Source: Sphingomonadaceae bacterium (GTDB lineage: Bacteria > Pseudomonadota > Alphaproteobacteria > Sphingomonadales > Sphingomonadaceae). From it: 64,000 nucleotides of DNA. The notes under the pieces were generated by a model. It did no database searches and was not told where the DNA came from. It saw only the letters and a list, made by a program, of their open reading frames with translations. The translations under genes were made by a program, and so were the position numbers. Shown one piece after another: positions 54,024 to 62,351 of this stretch. Within the stretch, counting starts at the first letter, position 1. Each line of letters opens with the position of its first letter. The stretch is taken from the NCBI GenBank assembly GCA_025056155.1, contig JANWWL010000005.1:248001-312000 (forward strand), written 5' to 3'.

Positions 54024-54956
54024 CTAGGCCCGCAGGCGCCTGACCAGCTCCTGAATGTCCGGCGATATCGGACTTTCAAACTCCAGTTTACGATGCGTGA
54101 CCGGGTGGCGGAAGGCAAGGGTGCGGGCGTGCAGCGCCTGCCGCCCGATGCCGCAGCCCATCACCCGCCGGCCGCCGTAGAGCGCATCGCCCAACAGGGG
54201 ATGACCCAGGTGCGCCAGGTGCACCCGAACCTGGTGGGTCCGGCCGGTCTCGAGCCGGCATTCCACCAGCGCCGCGCCTCGCAAGGCCTCCACGACCCGC
54301 CAGTGGGTGACCGCGGGCTTGCCCGCCGGCGGGTCCACCACGGCCATGCGCCGGCGGTGGACCGGGTGGCGGCCCACACGGGTCTCGAGCTGACCGACCG
54401 GCGGCATCGGCACGCCCGCCACGACGGCGACGTAGACTCGCCCCACCCGATGCGCGGCGAATTGCCGCGCCAGATCACGGTGGGCGGGATCGGTCTTGGC
54501 CACCACCAGAAGGCCGGAGGTGTCCTTGTCCAGCCGGTGCACGATCCCGGGCCGGGCCACGCCGCCGATGCCCGACAGCTGGCCGTGGCAATGGTGCAGC
54601 AAGGCGTTGACGAGCGTGCCCCCAGCATGGCCGGCGGCCGGATGCACCACCAGGCCTGCCGGCTTGTCGACCACGAGGAGGTGCTCGTCCTCGAAGACGA
54701 CGCGAAGCGGGATGGGCTCCGGGGCCGCTGCGGCGGGCGTCGGTTCCGGCAGTTGCACCACCACCGATTCGCCGCCCGCCACCCGGCGGGCGGGGTCGCG
54801 GGCGGGCCGCCCGTCGACGGCCACGTCGCCGGCCGCGATCAGGGCCTTCAGCCGCGCGCGGGACTGGGTGGGAACGGCCCGGGCGAGCGCGAGGTCAAGG
54901 CGCAACCCGCCCGCCTCGGGGGGCAGGCGAACGACGAGCGGCGCTTGACGGCCCAT
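54024..54956 (-). CDS. rluD: RluD-type ribosomal large subunit pseudouridine synthase
   Basis: The 310-residue enzyme has an N-terminal S4 domain ([32 protein letters not shown]) and a pseudouridine synthase domain with the catalytic loop [12 protein letters not shown] (Asp143), [34 protein letters not shown] and [10 protein letters not shown]. The S4 domain and length fit RluD, which acts on helix 69 of 23S rRNA. ATG 54956 opens the S4 domain; rpoH follows downstream. It is divergent from the JAMM gene by 24 bases. Confidence 0.93.
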   Translation of the reverse strand: MGRQAPLVVRLPPEAGGLRLDLALARAVPTQSRARLKALIAAGDVAVDGRPARDPARRVAGGESVVVQLPEPTPAAAAPEPIPLRVVFEDEHLLVVDKPAGLVVHPAAGHAGGTLVNALLHHCHGQLSGIGGVARPGIVHRLDKDTSGLLVVAKTDPAHRDLARQFAAHRVGRVYVAVVAGVPMPPVGQLETRVGRHPVHRRRMAVVDPPAGKPAVTHWRVVEALRGAALVECRLETGRTHQVRVHLAHLGHPLLGDALYGGRRVMGCGIGRQALHARTLAFRHPVTHRKLEFESPISPDIQELVRRLRA

Positions 54957-54980
54957 CGCCACGCTTGTGCGGATTCGGGC

Positions 54981-55406
54981 ATGCGCGTGTGGCTGGCAAG
55001 GGGGGCGCGCCTCGCCATCACCCGGGCGGCCGCGCTCGCGCATCCCCACGAGGCCTGCGGGCTCCTCTTAGGCGATCGCGCCGCCGAGGGCTGGCGGGTG
55101 CGCTGGGCCAGCGTCGGGGCCAACGTCGCCGCCGAGCCCCACCGTCGCTTCGAACTGGACCCCGGCCACCTGTTCGCCGCTTGGCGCGCGGCCCGCGCCG
55201 GCGGGCCCGCCATCCTGGGCGTGTGGCACAGCCATCCCTCGGGCGCCCCAACCTTGAGCGAGGCGGATCGCGCGGGCGTCACCGATCCGGGCTGGCTGTG
55301 GCTCGTCGTGACACCTGAGGACATGGCCGTGTTCCTGCCCGATCCGGAGCAGGCTTCGGGGTTTCGGCCCCTTCTCCTGCTTCCCGAGGACGCCGGGAGC
55401 GTCTAG
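54981..55406 (+). CDS. JAMM/MPN metallopeptidase (M67-like)
   Basis: A 141-residue protein with the complete JAMM zinc motif: Glu24 in HEACGLLLGD and HSH at 83-85 in GVWHSHPSG, followed by Ser93 and Asp96 in TLSEAD, giving His-x-His-x7-Ser-x2-Asp. Bacterial members cleave C-terminal extensions from ubiquitin-like sulfur carriers such as ThiS or MoaD relatives. No carrier gene lies here. ATG 54981 opens the first strand. It starts a tight run of five plus-strand genes. Confidence 0.85.
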   Translation: MRVWLARGARLAITRAAALAHPHEACGLLLGDRAAEGWRVRWASVGANVAAEPHRRFELDPGHLFAAWRAARAGGPAILGVWHSHPSGAPTLSEADRAGVTDPGWLWLVVTPEDMAVFLPDPEQASGFRPLLLLPEDAGSV

Positions 55407-55416
55407 CCCCCTCAGC

Positions 55417-55662
55417 ATGGCCCGCGGGGTGCTCCTGTGGTTCGACGCGGCCCGGGGCTTCGGCTTCATCCGCCCCGACTTTGGGCCGCGCGACGTGTTC
55501 CTGCACGTCTCCGCCCTGCTCGACCGCAGCCGCCCCCCGACCGCCGGCCAGGTGGTGGAGTTCGAGCTCGTGCAACTGGGAGACGGCCGGCTAGTGGCCC
55601 GGCGCGTGACGGTGCTGTCCCCTTCGCAGGATCGCCGCCCCCGCCCCGAGGCCCCGGCATGA
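55417..55662 (+). CDS. Cold-shock domain protein
   Basis: An 81-residue single cold-shock domain: GVLLWFDAARGFGFIRPD (RNP1 FGFIRP), DVFLHVSALL (RNP2) and VEFELVQLGDGRLVARRV. It should bind single-stranded nucleic acid. RNP1 reads ARGFGFI rather than the usual KGFGFI. Its stop overlaps the ATG of the next gene. Confidence 0.9.
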   Translation: MARGVLLWFDAARGFGFIRPDFGPRDVFLHVSALLDRSRPPTAGQVVEFELVQLGDGRLVARRVTVLSPSQDRRPRPEAPA

Positions 55663-56222
55663 CGGGACCGATGGCCGACCTCGCAGGACTCGCGTTGCGC
55701 CGCGCGGGCCACGACCTGGCCTCTGCCCTGGCGGCCGTAATGGCTGCCCTCGACGTGGACTCCGCCCCCGATCCGCTGCTGGACCGCGCGCTCACCGAAC
55801 TGGCCGCCCGACTCGAGCTGTGGCGCTCCCTGGGCGCCGCGGCGCCCGAGACCGGCCCGCTGGCTCGCTCCCTCGCCGCCGAGGCCGCACGCCGGCCCGG
55901 CGTGACCTGCGCGCTCGACCCCTTGGGGGCCTTGGCACCGCATGACCGGAGGGTGGCGGGCCTGCTGGTGCTCACGGCCCTGGGGCTCCTGTCCGGCCCA
56001 GGCCGAGTGACGGTCGCAGTGGAGGGTGCGGAGGTGGTCGTGAAGGTGGAGGGGCGGCGCGTCGCTGCGCCCCGCGACCTGCGGCGTGTGCTGGAGGGAG
56101 CGCCCACGGCCGACAGCCACCTCGCCCCCGCCGCCCTGGCCGCCGCCCTCGCCGGTGCCGTGCGCCTTCTGGAGGAGGGCGGCCGGATCGTCCTGTCCTT
56201 CCCTCGCTCGGATGCGGCTTAA
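55659..56222 (+). CDS. Divergent ChpT-like histidine phosphotransferase
   Basis: A 187-residue helical protein whose start, ADLAGLALRRAGHDLASALAAVM, lines up with the ChpT helix ending in CHDL that carries the phospho-histidine (His18 here). The middle helix WRSLGAAAPETG and the C-terminal half, a degenerate ATPase-like fold ending HLAPAALAAALAGAVRLLEEGGRIVLSF, also follow ChpT order. ChpT relays phosphate from CckA to CtrA and CpdR in the alphaproteobacterial cell cycle. No cckA or ctrA is nearby and the protein is short and divergent, so it may be ChpT itself or a paralogue. The ATG overlaps the cold-shock gene stop. Confidence 0.55.
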   Translation: MTGPMADLAGLALRRAGHDLASALAAVMAALDVDSAPDPLLDRALTELAARLELWRSLGAAAPETGPLARSLAAEAARRPGVTCALDPLGALAPHDRRVAGLLVLTALGLLSGPGRVTVAVEGAEVVVKVEGRRVAAPRDLRRVLEGAPTADSHLAPAALAAALAGAVRLLEEGGRIVLSFPRSDAA

Positions 56223-56225
56223 GCG

Positions 56226-57116
56226 ATGGCGCCCCAACACGTGGCGGCCATGCTGGGCATCTGCGCCCTGTGGGCGGGCAACATGATCGCCATTCGCGAG
56301 GCGGTGGTGGCCATCCCGCCGCTGATGGCGGTGGCGCTGCGCTACGCCGTGATGCTGCCCGTGTGCCTGCCCCACATGCGCTGGCTGCCCGGCCCGCCGG
56401 CCGACGGCGGGACGCCGTCGCGAATGACGCTCGTGCTGCTGGCGGGGCTGGTGGGCGGTGGCCTCCATTTCGGGCTGGGCGGGGTGGCCTTTGCCGCGGC
56501 GCGCAACCTCTCGGCGCTGGCCATTGCCGGCCAACTGGGCGTGCCCTTCAGCCTCCTGCTGGCCATCCTCCTTCAGGGCGAGCGCATCCAATGGCGGCGG
56601 GCCCTGGGGATCGCGCTCGCCTTCGGCGGTGTGGCCCTTCTGGTGTTCGACCCGCGCATCGCCCAGGAGCGGCTGGCCCTGTGGCTCACCGTGGCGGCCA
56701 GTTTCTGCTGGGCGCTGTCCACGCTGTGGCTTCGTCGACTGTCCGGCACCCACGTGCTCAACCTGATGGGCTGGCAGGCGGCCGTCAGCCTGCCGGTGCT
56801 GCTCGCCGCCTCGCTCCTCCTGGAGCCGGGGGCGCTCGGCCGCCTTGCCGCCACGCCGCTGTCGGCCATGGGCTGGGTGGTGTATTCCGCGCTTGGCGCC
56901 TCGCTCGTGGGCCACGCGGGCATGAGCTGGATGCTGCAGCGCTACCCCGTCTCGGTCATTACGCCGCTCACGCTGCCTACGCCCGTCTTCGCCATCGCAC
57001 TGACGACCGCCGTCTACCGCACGCCGGTCACGCCCCTGATGGCGCTGGGCGCGGTCCTTACCTTGACGGGCGTGGCGATCATCGCGCTGCGGACCGCGCG
57101 CAAGGCCGGGCGATGA
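56226..57116 (+). CDS. EamA/DMT-family membrane transporter
   Basis: The 296-residue product has ten predicted helices in two EamA repeats (CALWAGNMIAIREAVVAIPPLMAVALRYAV, GVAFAAARNLSALAIAGQLGVPFSLLLAILL and, in the second repeat, VVYSALGASLVGHAGMSWMLQRYPVSVITPL). These carriers export amino acids, sugars or metabolites; the substrate is unknown. ATG 56226 is three bases after the ChpT-like stop, and its end overlaps the amidase start. Confidence 0.9.
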   Translation: MAPQHVAAMLGICALWAGNMIAIREAVVAIPPLMAVALRYAVMLPVCLPHMRWLPGPPADGGTPSRMTLVLLAGLVGGGLHFGLGGVAFAAARNLSALAIAGQLGVPFSLLLAILLQGERIQWRRALGIALAFGGVALLVFDPRIAQERLALWLTVAASFCWALSTLWLRRLSGTHVLNLMGWQAAVSLPVLLAASLLLEPGALGRLAATPLSAMGWVVYSALGASLVGHAGMSWMLQRYPVSVITPLTLPTPVFAIALTTAVYRTPVTPLMALGAVLTLTGVAIIALRTARKAGR

Positions 57117-57796
57117 GCCCACCCTGGCGCGTTCGCCCATCGCCCAACTTCGATGCGCGGCGCCTGCCCGTCTCGATGGTCGTCCTTCACTACACGGGCA
57201 TGCCGCGGGCGGAGGAGGCGCTCGCCCGCCTGTGCGATCCCGACGCACGGGTATCGGCCCACTGGTTCATCGACGAGGATGGCAGCGTCGTCCAACTCGT
57301 GCCCGAAGAGCGGCGGGCCTGGCACGCTGGCCAGGCGTGGTGGCGCGGGATCACGGACGTGAACAGCGCCTCGGTGGGCATCGAACTGCAGAACCCTGGG
57401 CACGCGTGGGGTTATCGCCCCTTCCCCCCCGCCCAGATGGAGGCGCTCGTCGACCTGTTGGCCGGCATCCGCGCCCGCTTCGCGGTGCCGCCCGTGAACG
57501 TGGTGGGCCATTCCGACGTGGCGCCCACGCGCAAGCAGGACCCGGGGGAATTCTTCGACTGGGACCGGCTGGCCGCCCTGGGCCTGGCCCTGGGCCCGCC
57601 CCGGCCGCTGCCGCCCGACCCCGGCTGGGACGAGACCGCGTTCCACGCGGGCCTCGCCCGCCTGGGTTACGACGTGACCGACCCGGCGGCCGCCTGCCGG
57701 GCCTTCCAGCGCCGGTTTCGGCCGGCGCGCATCGACGGCCGGATCGATGCCGAATGCCGGCGGTTGCTGGCGGGCCTGCTGATGACCCTCGGCTAG
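57113..57796 (+). CDS. ampD: N-acetylmuramoyl-L-alanine amidase, AmpD type with peptidoglycan-binding C-terminus
   Basis: The amidase_2 domain carries zinc ligands His26 in VVLHYTGM and the later VVGHSDVAPTRKQDPG, with the catalytic glutamate in SVGIELQNPG. HWFIDEDGSVVQLVPEERRAWHAG is typical of the family. A C-terminal peptidoglycan-binding domain (about residues 165-225, LARLGYDVTDPAAACRAFQRRF) suggests AmiD-like targeting rather than a purely cytoplasmic AmpD. No signal peptide is seen, so the cytoplasmic recycling role with NagZ is likelier. The stop shares CTAG with ybaB. Confidence 0.92.
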   Translation: MSPPWRVRPSPNFDARRLPVSMVVLHYTGMPRAEEALARLCDPDARVSAHWFIDEDGSVVQLVPEERRAWHAGQAWWRGITDVNSASVGIELQNPGHAWGYRPFPPAQMEALVDLLAGIRARFAVPPVNVVGHSDVAPTRKQDPGEFFDWDRLAALGLALGPPRPLPPDPGWDETAFHAGLARLGYDVTDPAAACRAFQRRFRPARIDGRIDAECRRLLAGLLMTLG

Positions 57797-58110
57797 AAGC
57801 GGAATCCCGGCGGCAGGGGCAGGCCCTGCGTCATTTCGCGCATCAGGTTCTGCGCGGCCTCGTCCGCCCGCGCCCGCGCGTCGTTGAACGCCGCCACCAG
57901 CAGGTCCTCCAGGATCTCCTTCTGCTCGGGCGACAGCAGCGACGGATCGATCGATATCCCCGCGATCCGCCCCTTGGCGCTCGCGATGATCCGCACCAAG
58001 CCTCCACCGGCCACGCCCTCCACTTCCAGCCGGTCGAGTGCCGCCTGCGCCTTCTCGAGCTCGGCCTGCACGCTTCCCGCAAGCTTCAGGATGTCTTCGA
58101 GGCTCTTCAT
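57793..58110 (-). CDS. ybaB: YbaB/EbfC-family nucleoid-associated protein
   Basis: A 105-residue helical protein: MKSLEDILKLAGSVQAELEKAQAALDRLEVEGVAGGGLVRI, IDPSLLSPEQKEILEDLLVAAFNDA and a methionine-rich end (MREMTQGLPLPPGFRF). It binds DNA as a dimer and normally sits between dnaX and recR. Here its ATG overlaps the dnaX stop, but recR is missing; a convergent amidase gene follows instead. Confidence 0.95.
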   Translation of the reverse strand: MKSLEDILKLAGSVQAELEKAQAALDRLEVEGVAGGGLVRIIASAKGRIAGISIDPSLLSPEQKEILEDLLVAAFNDARARADEAAQNLMREMTQGLPLPPGFRF

Positions 58111-59720
58111 GCCGCACCCTCGTCACCTGGCCTCACTTCCAGGAGCTCGGCCGACGGGAACGCGTCGAAGATCCGCCGGACTGCGGGATGGCCCAGCACG
58201 TCGGCCCGCGCTCGCTCGGCCCGGCGCACGCGGGCTTCCCGAAGACTCACCACCCCGGCCGGTGCGGTCGCACTCAGGCGGACCTCCCACGGCCGCCCCG
58301 TCCAGGTCTCGAGGTGTCGGGCCAGCGAGCGGGCGAAGTCATCCGGCAGGGCCGTGGTCCCCAGCGCGGCCAGCTCCAGGCACCCGGGGCCCATGCGCAC
58401 CACGCCCACGGCATCCGTCAACAGCCGGGCGAGCCTCGCCTCACGCCGTTCCTCGAACAGGGCCACGAGCCCTTCGAAGTCGGCGGGCGTCGGGTCCCGT
58501 GCGGGGGGCTCCTCGTCAGGCGATGAGTCCACGGGCGATCCGCCCGGCATGCCCTCCAGGAGGCGGGCCAGATCCTCGGGCGTGGGCAGGCCCGCCGCGT
58601 GCACCACCCTAAGGCACGCCATCTCGGCCGCATCCATGGGCTCGGGCGCCCGGGCGACCTCGTCATGGCCCTTGAGGAGGAGCTGCCACAGGCGATGGAT
58701 CTGGGGAAAGTCGAGCCGCGGCAGCAGCGCCTCGACGATCTGGCGGTCGGCCTCGGCCCAGGCGGCCTCGGCCGGTGCCCCCAACTTCATGCGGGCAACG
58801 GCGTGCACCACGTCGAGGAGGTCGCGCAGCTGGGCCGACGGCTCGGTGCCCCGCGCCCAAGCCTGGGCGAGCTCGGCCAGGGTGGCCTGGGCGTCGGCCT
58901 CGACGAGGGCCTGGAACAGGCGCACCGTGCGCCCGCAGTCCGCCAGGCCCAGCATCTGGCGCACCGCCTCGGCCGTCACCGAGCCGGCCCCCAGCGCGAT
59001 CGCCTGGTCGAGGATCGACAGGCCGTCGCGTACGCTGCCCTCGGCCGCCCGGGCGATCAGCGCCAGGGCCGCGGGCTCCGCCGCCACGCCCTCCGCCTGG
59101 CAGACACGGGCGAAGTGCGCTTCCAGCGTGGCCACCGGCACGCGGCGCAGGTCGAAGCGCTGGCAGCGCGACACGATGGTGGCAGGAACCTTGTCGACCT
59201 CGGTGGTGGCCAGCACGAACTTCACGTGCGGCGGCGGCTCCTCCAGCGTCTTGAGCAGCGCGTTGAAGGCCGCGCGCGAGAGCATGTGGACTTCGTCGAT
59301 GATGTAGACCTTGTAGCGGGCTGAGACGCTGGCGTAGCGCACGGCCTCGATGATCTCGCGCACGTCGTCGACCCCGGTGTTCGACGCCGCGTCCATCTCG
59401 ATCACGTCCAGGTGTTCGCCGGCCGCGATCTGCCGGCAGTGGAGGCACTGGCCGCAAGGCTCGGCCGTTGGGCCACCGCTGCCGTCGGGCCCGATGCAGT
59501 TGAGGCACCGGGCGATGATGCGCGCGGTGGACGTCTTGCCCACGCCCCGCACCCCGGTGAGGAGCCAGGCCTGCGCCAGGCGGCCTGTGCGCAGGGCGTT
59601 GGCCAGCGTGCGCACCATCGCCTCCTGTCCCACCAGCGCCGAGAAATCGCCCGGACGATACTTGCGCGCCAGCACGCGGTAGGCGGGCGCAGGGCTCGGC
59701 GGGTCGGGAAACAGGCCCAT
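58107..59720 (-). CDS. dnaX: DNA polymerase III subunits gamma and tau
   Basis: DnaX loads the beta clamp. The 537-residue product has ARKYRPGDFSALVGQEAMVRTLANAL, Walker A LTGVRGVGKTSTARIIA, a Cys4 zinc module (CLNC, CGQC, CRQ), Walker B IDEVHMLSRAAFNALLKTLEEPP, SRCQRFDLRRV and EGSVRDGLSILDQAIA. The C-terminal tau region is intact and about 170 residues long. No slippery A-run for a gamma frameshift is visible. ATG 59720 was chosen since it is the first start after the SRP RNA gene. Confidence 0.96.
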   Translation of the reverse strand: MGLFPDPPSPAPAYRVLARKYRPGDFSALVGQEAMVRTLANALRTGRLAQAWLLTGVRGVGKTSTARIIARCLNCIGPDGSGGPTAEPCGQCLHCRQIAAGEHLDVIEMDAASNTGVDDVREIIEAVRYASVSARYKVYIIDEVHMLSRAAFNALLKTLEEPPPHVKFVLATTEVDKVPATIVSRCQRFDLRRVPVATLEAHFARVCQAEGVAAEPAALALIARAAEGSVRDGLSILDQAIALGAGSVTAEAVRQMLGLADCGRTVRLFQALVEADAQATLAELAQAWARGTEPSAQLRDLLDVVHAVARMKLGAPAEAAWAEADRQIVEALLPRLDFPQIHRLWQLLLKGHDEVARAPEPMDAAEMACLRVVHAAGLPTPEDLARLLEGMPGGSPVDSSPDEEPPARDPTPADFEGLVALFEERREARLARLLTDAVGVVRMGPGCLELAALGTTALPDDFARSLARHLETWTGRPWEVRLSATAPAGVVSLREARVRRAERARADVLGHPAVRRIFDAFPSAELLEVRPGDEGAA

Positions 59721-59763
59721 CGGCACCTCGCAGCGGGCCCTGCAACAGGGCGCCCCCAAGAGT

Positions 59764-59854
59764 GGGAACCGGCACGACCCGGGCCGGAAATCGTTACGGC
59801 TGCTTCCTTCCGGACCTGACCGGGTTGGCGACGGGCCCGCCCGCGCCGGCTCCC
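59764..59854 (-). ncRNA. ffs: Signal recognition particle RNA (small 4.5S type)
   Basis: On the minus strand the universal SRP RNA core CAGGTCCGGAAGGAAGCAGC is present at 59799-59818. The two ends, GGGAGCCGGC (59854-59845) and GCCGGTTCCC (59773-59764), pair over ten bases with one G-U, closing a single long hairpin of 91 bases. This is the bacterial SRP RNA that binds Ffh. Its position just upstream of dnaX is the normal alphaproteobacterial location. The exact ends may be a few bases longer. Confidence 0.93.
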
Positions 59855-59993
59855 GTGTCGTTCTATGGGGCCTTCCGCTGCCGCAGGGAAGCCCCCTCGC
59901 CCGATGGGGTCGACGGACCCGCCCCGCCGCCCGGGGAGGCGCTGCGCCTGGCGGCACGGCCCACCCGTTGGGCAAGGCGAGCGCTCAGCGCCA

Positions 59994-60962
59994 TCAGGGA
60001 AGACCTCCGAGAAGCCGCGGGCAGGGCGGGGCCTGGCCGCGGATCGGCGGCGGTGGCCCTGGTGGCGGCGCCAGCCCAACGGGCCCTCCCACCACCACTG
60101 TGAAGGGGGTCTCGACCGGCCGGCGCGTGCGTTTCTCCGGCCCCGGGGGCGCACCGGAAAGTGCGGCCCGCACCGTGGCCGGGCAGAAGGTGACGAGCCG
60201 GCCCCGGCCCACCCATCGGCCGTCGGGATCCGGGCGGAACGTGGCGCTCGCCCGCACCACCTCGCCCTCGGCGTCGCTCAGCGCCACGCGGCGCAGCTCG
60301 ACCGCGCCGCCCCGGGCCAGCGCCGCCCACGAGCGCACGGGGTGCGGGGCCACCAGCTCCGCTTCCAGGCCGAGCGCCAGGGGAGCCCCGCCCGCCAGGC
60401 GGGCACCCTCAGCGGCCAGGGCGATCGCCGCCTGCACCGGCAAGGACGAGCGAACCGGGCCCTGCGTGGGCGTCTCGGCCAGATGGAACTCCAGCCGCTC
60501 GGCCCGAAGCGGCCCCGGCATCCAGTCTGAGGCAACGCGCGCGCGTTCCAGCACGACCGACAAGCGGGCGATGCCGGCGGGCCCGATGCGCAGGCTGGCC
60601 TGGGCGGCCGGCGCCTCGATTCGGGTGGCGAGCGGGGGGATGGGTCGGGCCTCGAGCGTGAGGCGGGGGGCCGCCAGGTTCAGCACCTGCCGGTCGGTCC
60701 GCCAGGGCTGGCGGTTCACCACCAGGGCCTGGGCTTGAAGGTGCGCGCGGACGGCCGGCCCGCCGAGCGTCAGGGCCACGGGGCCCGTGCGGGCCTCGAT
60801 GCGATAGGGAACCCCCCCCACCCGCACGACGGTGCCGGGGGGCAGCACGCGCCGCAGATCGGCCGCGAGCCGATCGCGCCAGCCCGCCCAGACGTGCGCC
60901 CAGGCCAGGGCGCCCACGCCCAAGGGCACCAGGGTGGTCCACAGCGGCCAGCGGCGGGGCAT
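59994..60962 (-). CDS. DUF2125-family protein
   Basis: A 322-residue protein starting with a membrane helix (LWTTLVPLGVGALAWAHVW), then a beta-rich periplasmic body with repeated strand patterns (VRVGGVPYRIEARTGPVALTLGG, LVVNRQPWRTDRQVLNLAAPRLTLEA). The order matches the alphaproteobacterial DUF2125 family, whose role is unknown. The C-terminal 40 residues are proline-rich. ATG 60962 overlaps the plsC stop. Confidence 0.8.
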   Translation of the reverse strand: MPRRWPLWTTLVPLGVGALAWAHVWAGWRDRLAADLRRVLPPGTVVRVGGVPYRIEARTGPVALTLGGPAVRAHLQAQALVVNRQPWRTDRQVLNLAAPRLTLEARPIPPLATRIEAPAAQASLRIGPAGIARLSVVLERARVASDWMPGPLRAERLEFHLAETPTQGPVRSSLPVQAAIALAAEGARLAGGAPLALGLEAELVAPHPVRSWAALARGGAVELRRVALSDAEGEVVRASATFRPDPDGRWVGRGRLVTFCPATVRAALSGAPPGPEKRTRRPVETPFTVVVGGPVGLAPPPGPPPPIRGQAPPCPRLLGGLP

Positions 60963-61666
60963 CAGGGCTCGATGGCGGTCGAGCGGGGATCGGCGTTGAT
61001 GGCAGCGTGGACCCGCGCCTCGAGCTCGGCCTGCGATAGCCCCGGGGGGATGGCGGGCCCAAAGGCCAGCGTGACCACCCCCGGCCGCTTGATGAGCCCC
61101 TTGGGCCAGCTGCGCCCCGAATCGAGCGCCACGGGCACCACAGGAATCCCAAGCGCCGCATAGAGGGCGTAAAGGCCGGGCTTGAGCGGCGGGGCCGCCC
61201 CCGGCGGCACGCGCGTGCCTTCGGGGAAGATGAGGATGGGCCGGCCTTCCGCCACGCGCGCCCGCGCCGCCCGCAACATGGCCCGGAGCGCTGCCGGCCC
61301 CGCGGCGCGATCCACGGCGATCGAACCGTGCGTCTGGGCGATCCAACCCCACAGCGGAATGTCGAGGAGCTCGCGCTTCAGCACCACGGCGGGATTGGGG
61401 AACAGGTAGAGGGTGAGGTAGGTCTCGAACGCCGATTGGTGCTTGAAGGCGACGATGACCCGCCCGTCGGGCACTCGGCCCCTGACCTCGAGCCGCACCC
61501 CCGCCAGCCACCGAGCGCAGCCCACGAACCAACGCGCCCACAGGTGCGATCCCCGCCGCACGAAGCCGGGCCGCCACGGGCCGATCCCCCGGATGGCAAG
61601 CGCCAGCACCACCGTGCCCGAAAGGAACACGAGGGCGAAGGCCAGCGAGCGCACGAGGGCGATCAC
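60962..61666 (-). CDS. plsC: 1-acyl-glycerol-3-phosphate acyltransferase (PlsC-like)
   Basis: The 234-residue enzyme has one N-terminal helix, then the acyltransferase block: VIVAFKHQSAFET, where His76 is followed at the fifth place by Glu81 instead of the usual Asp (HX4E rather than HX4D), the IPLWGWI segment and FPEGTR (147-152). VVPVALDSGRSWPKG also fits. It would add the second acyl chain in phospholipid synthesis. GTG 61666 overlaps the YdcF gene stop. Confidence 0.87.
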   Translation of the reverse strand: MIALVRSLAFALVFLSGTVVLALAIRGIGPWRPGFVRRGSHLWARWFVGCARWLAGVRLEVRGRVPDGRVIVAFKHQSAFETYLTLYLFPNPAVVLKRELLDIPLWGWIAQTHGSIAVDRAAGPAALRAMLRAARARVAEGRPILIFPEGTRVPPGAAPPLKPGLYALYAALGIPVVPVALDSGRSWPKGLIKRPGVVTLAFGPAIPPGLSQAELEARVHAAINADPRSTAIEP

Positions 61667-62277
61667 GATGGGCCCTGGAGCCACAGCCGCACCTGCGCCG
61701 CGAGCAGCTTGCTGTATTCGCGTGCCAGCTGCCGCCAGGGGACGCGGCTCGGCACGGCGTCCACCACGATGCCCACTCCTTCGGGCAAGCGCGCGGCGAT
61801 CTCCGCCCGGGCCCGCCAGGCGTGATAGTCGGAAGTGACGATCCGCACCGACCGCAGACGGTGCTGGCTCACCCATGCCGCGACTTCCGCGGCGTTCGTG
61901 CGCGTGCTGTCGGCCGCAAAGCCGATGTCGACGCGGCGGGCGAAGACCTCGGGCGGCAGGCCGAGGGCGGCGCGCAGTTCGCCCGGCCGGACCGAGGGAT
62001 TGACCCCGGAGACGAGCAGCCGCTGCGCAAGCCCCGCCTGAAGCACTTCGGCCCCGCGGGCAAGCCGGCCCGGTCCGCCCGTCAGCACCACCACGCCATC
62101 CGTGGCGACGCCATAAGGCGCCGGGCCCGGCCGCAAGCCCGCATACAGGCCGAACCCCAGCGCCAGGGCCAGGAGCGCCAGCCCCAGCATCCAGGCAAGC
62201 CCACGGGCCACGCGAAGGCCCGAACGGCGCCGCCGCGTGCGGGCCGAAGAGAGGGTCACCCGGGCGCGCCTAGCCAA
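61663..62277 (-). CDS. YdcF/ElyC-family (DUF218) membrane protein
   Basis: A 204-residue protein with one membrane helix ([18 protein letters not shown]) and a DUF218 Rossmann-like domain: [42 protein letters not shown] and [15 protein letters not shown]. Relatives affect envelope and peptidoglycan metabolism in E. coli. In many alphaproteobacteria it follows ftsE-ftsX; those genes are absent here. Confidence 0.88.
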   Translation of the reverse strand: MARRARVTLSSARTRRRRSGLRVARGLAWMLGLALLALALGFGLYAGLRPGPAPYGVATDGVVVLTGGPGRLARGAEVLQAGLAQRLLVSGVNPSVRPGELRAALGLPPEVFARRVDIGFAADSTRTNAAEVAAWVSQHRLRSVRIVTSDYHAWRARAEIAARLPEGVGIVVDAVPSRVPWRQLAREYSKLLAAQVRLWLQGPS

Positions 62278-62291
62278 GATGGGTCTTCAGG

Positions 62292-62317
62292 GCAACGCAT
62301 GGGGCCCGGGGCGTTGC
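62292..62317. promoter_or_regulatory. Inverted repeat in the ydcF / zinc-ribbon divergent region
   Basis: Arms GCAACGC (62292-62298) and GCGTTGC (62311-62317) flank 12 bases with a GGGGCCCGGG core. It lies in the 74-base gap between divergent genes, 35 bases before the zinc-ribbon gene start. It may be an operator or a leader hairpin. Confidence 0.4.
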
Positions 62318-62351
62318 GGATGCTCTAGATCTTGTGGCATCAGGGACAGGA

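Noticed and set aside
58107-59720. Programmed frameshift producing gamma and tau from dnaX
   Set aside because: No slippery A-rich site or downstream signal is visible; the full-length frame is continuous.
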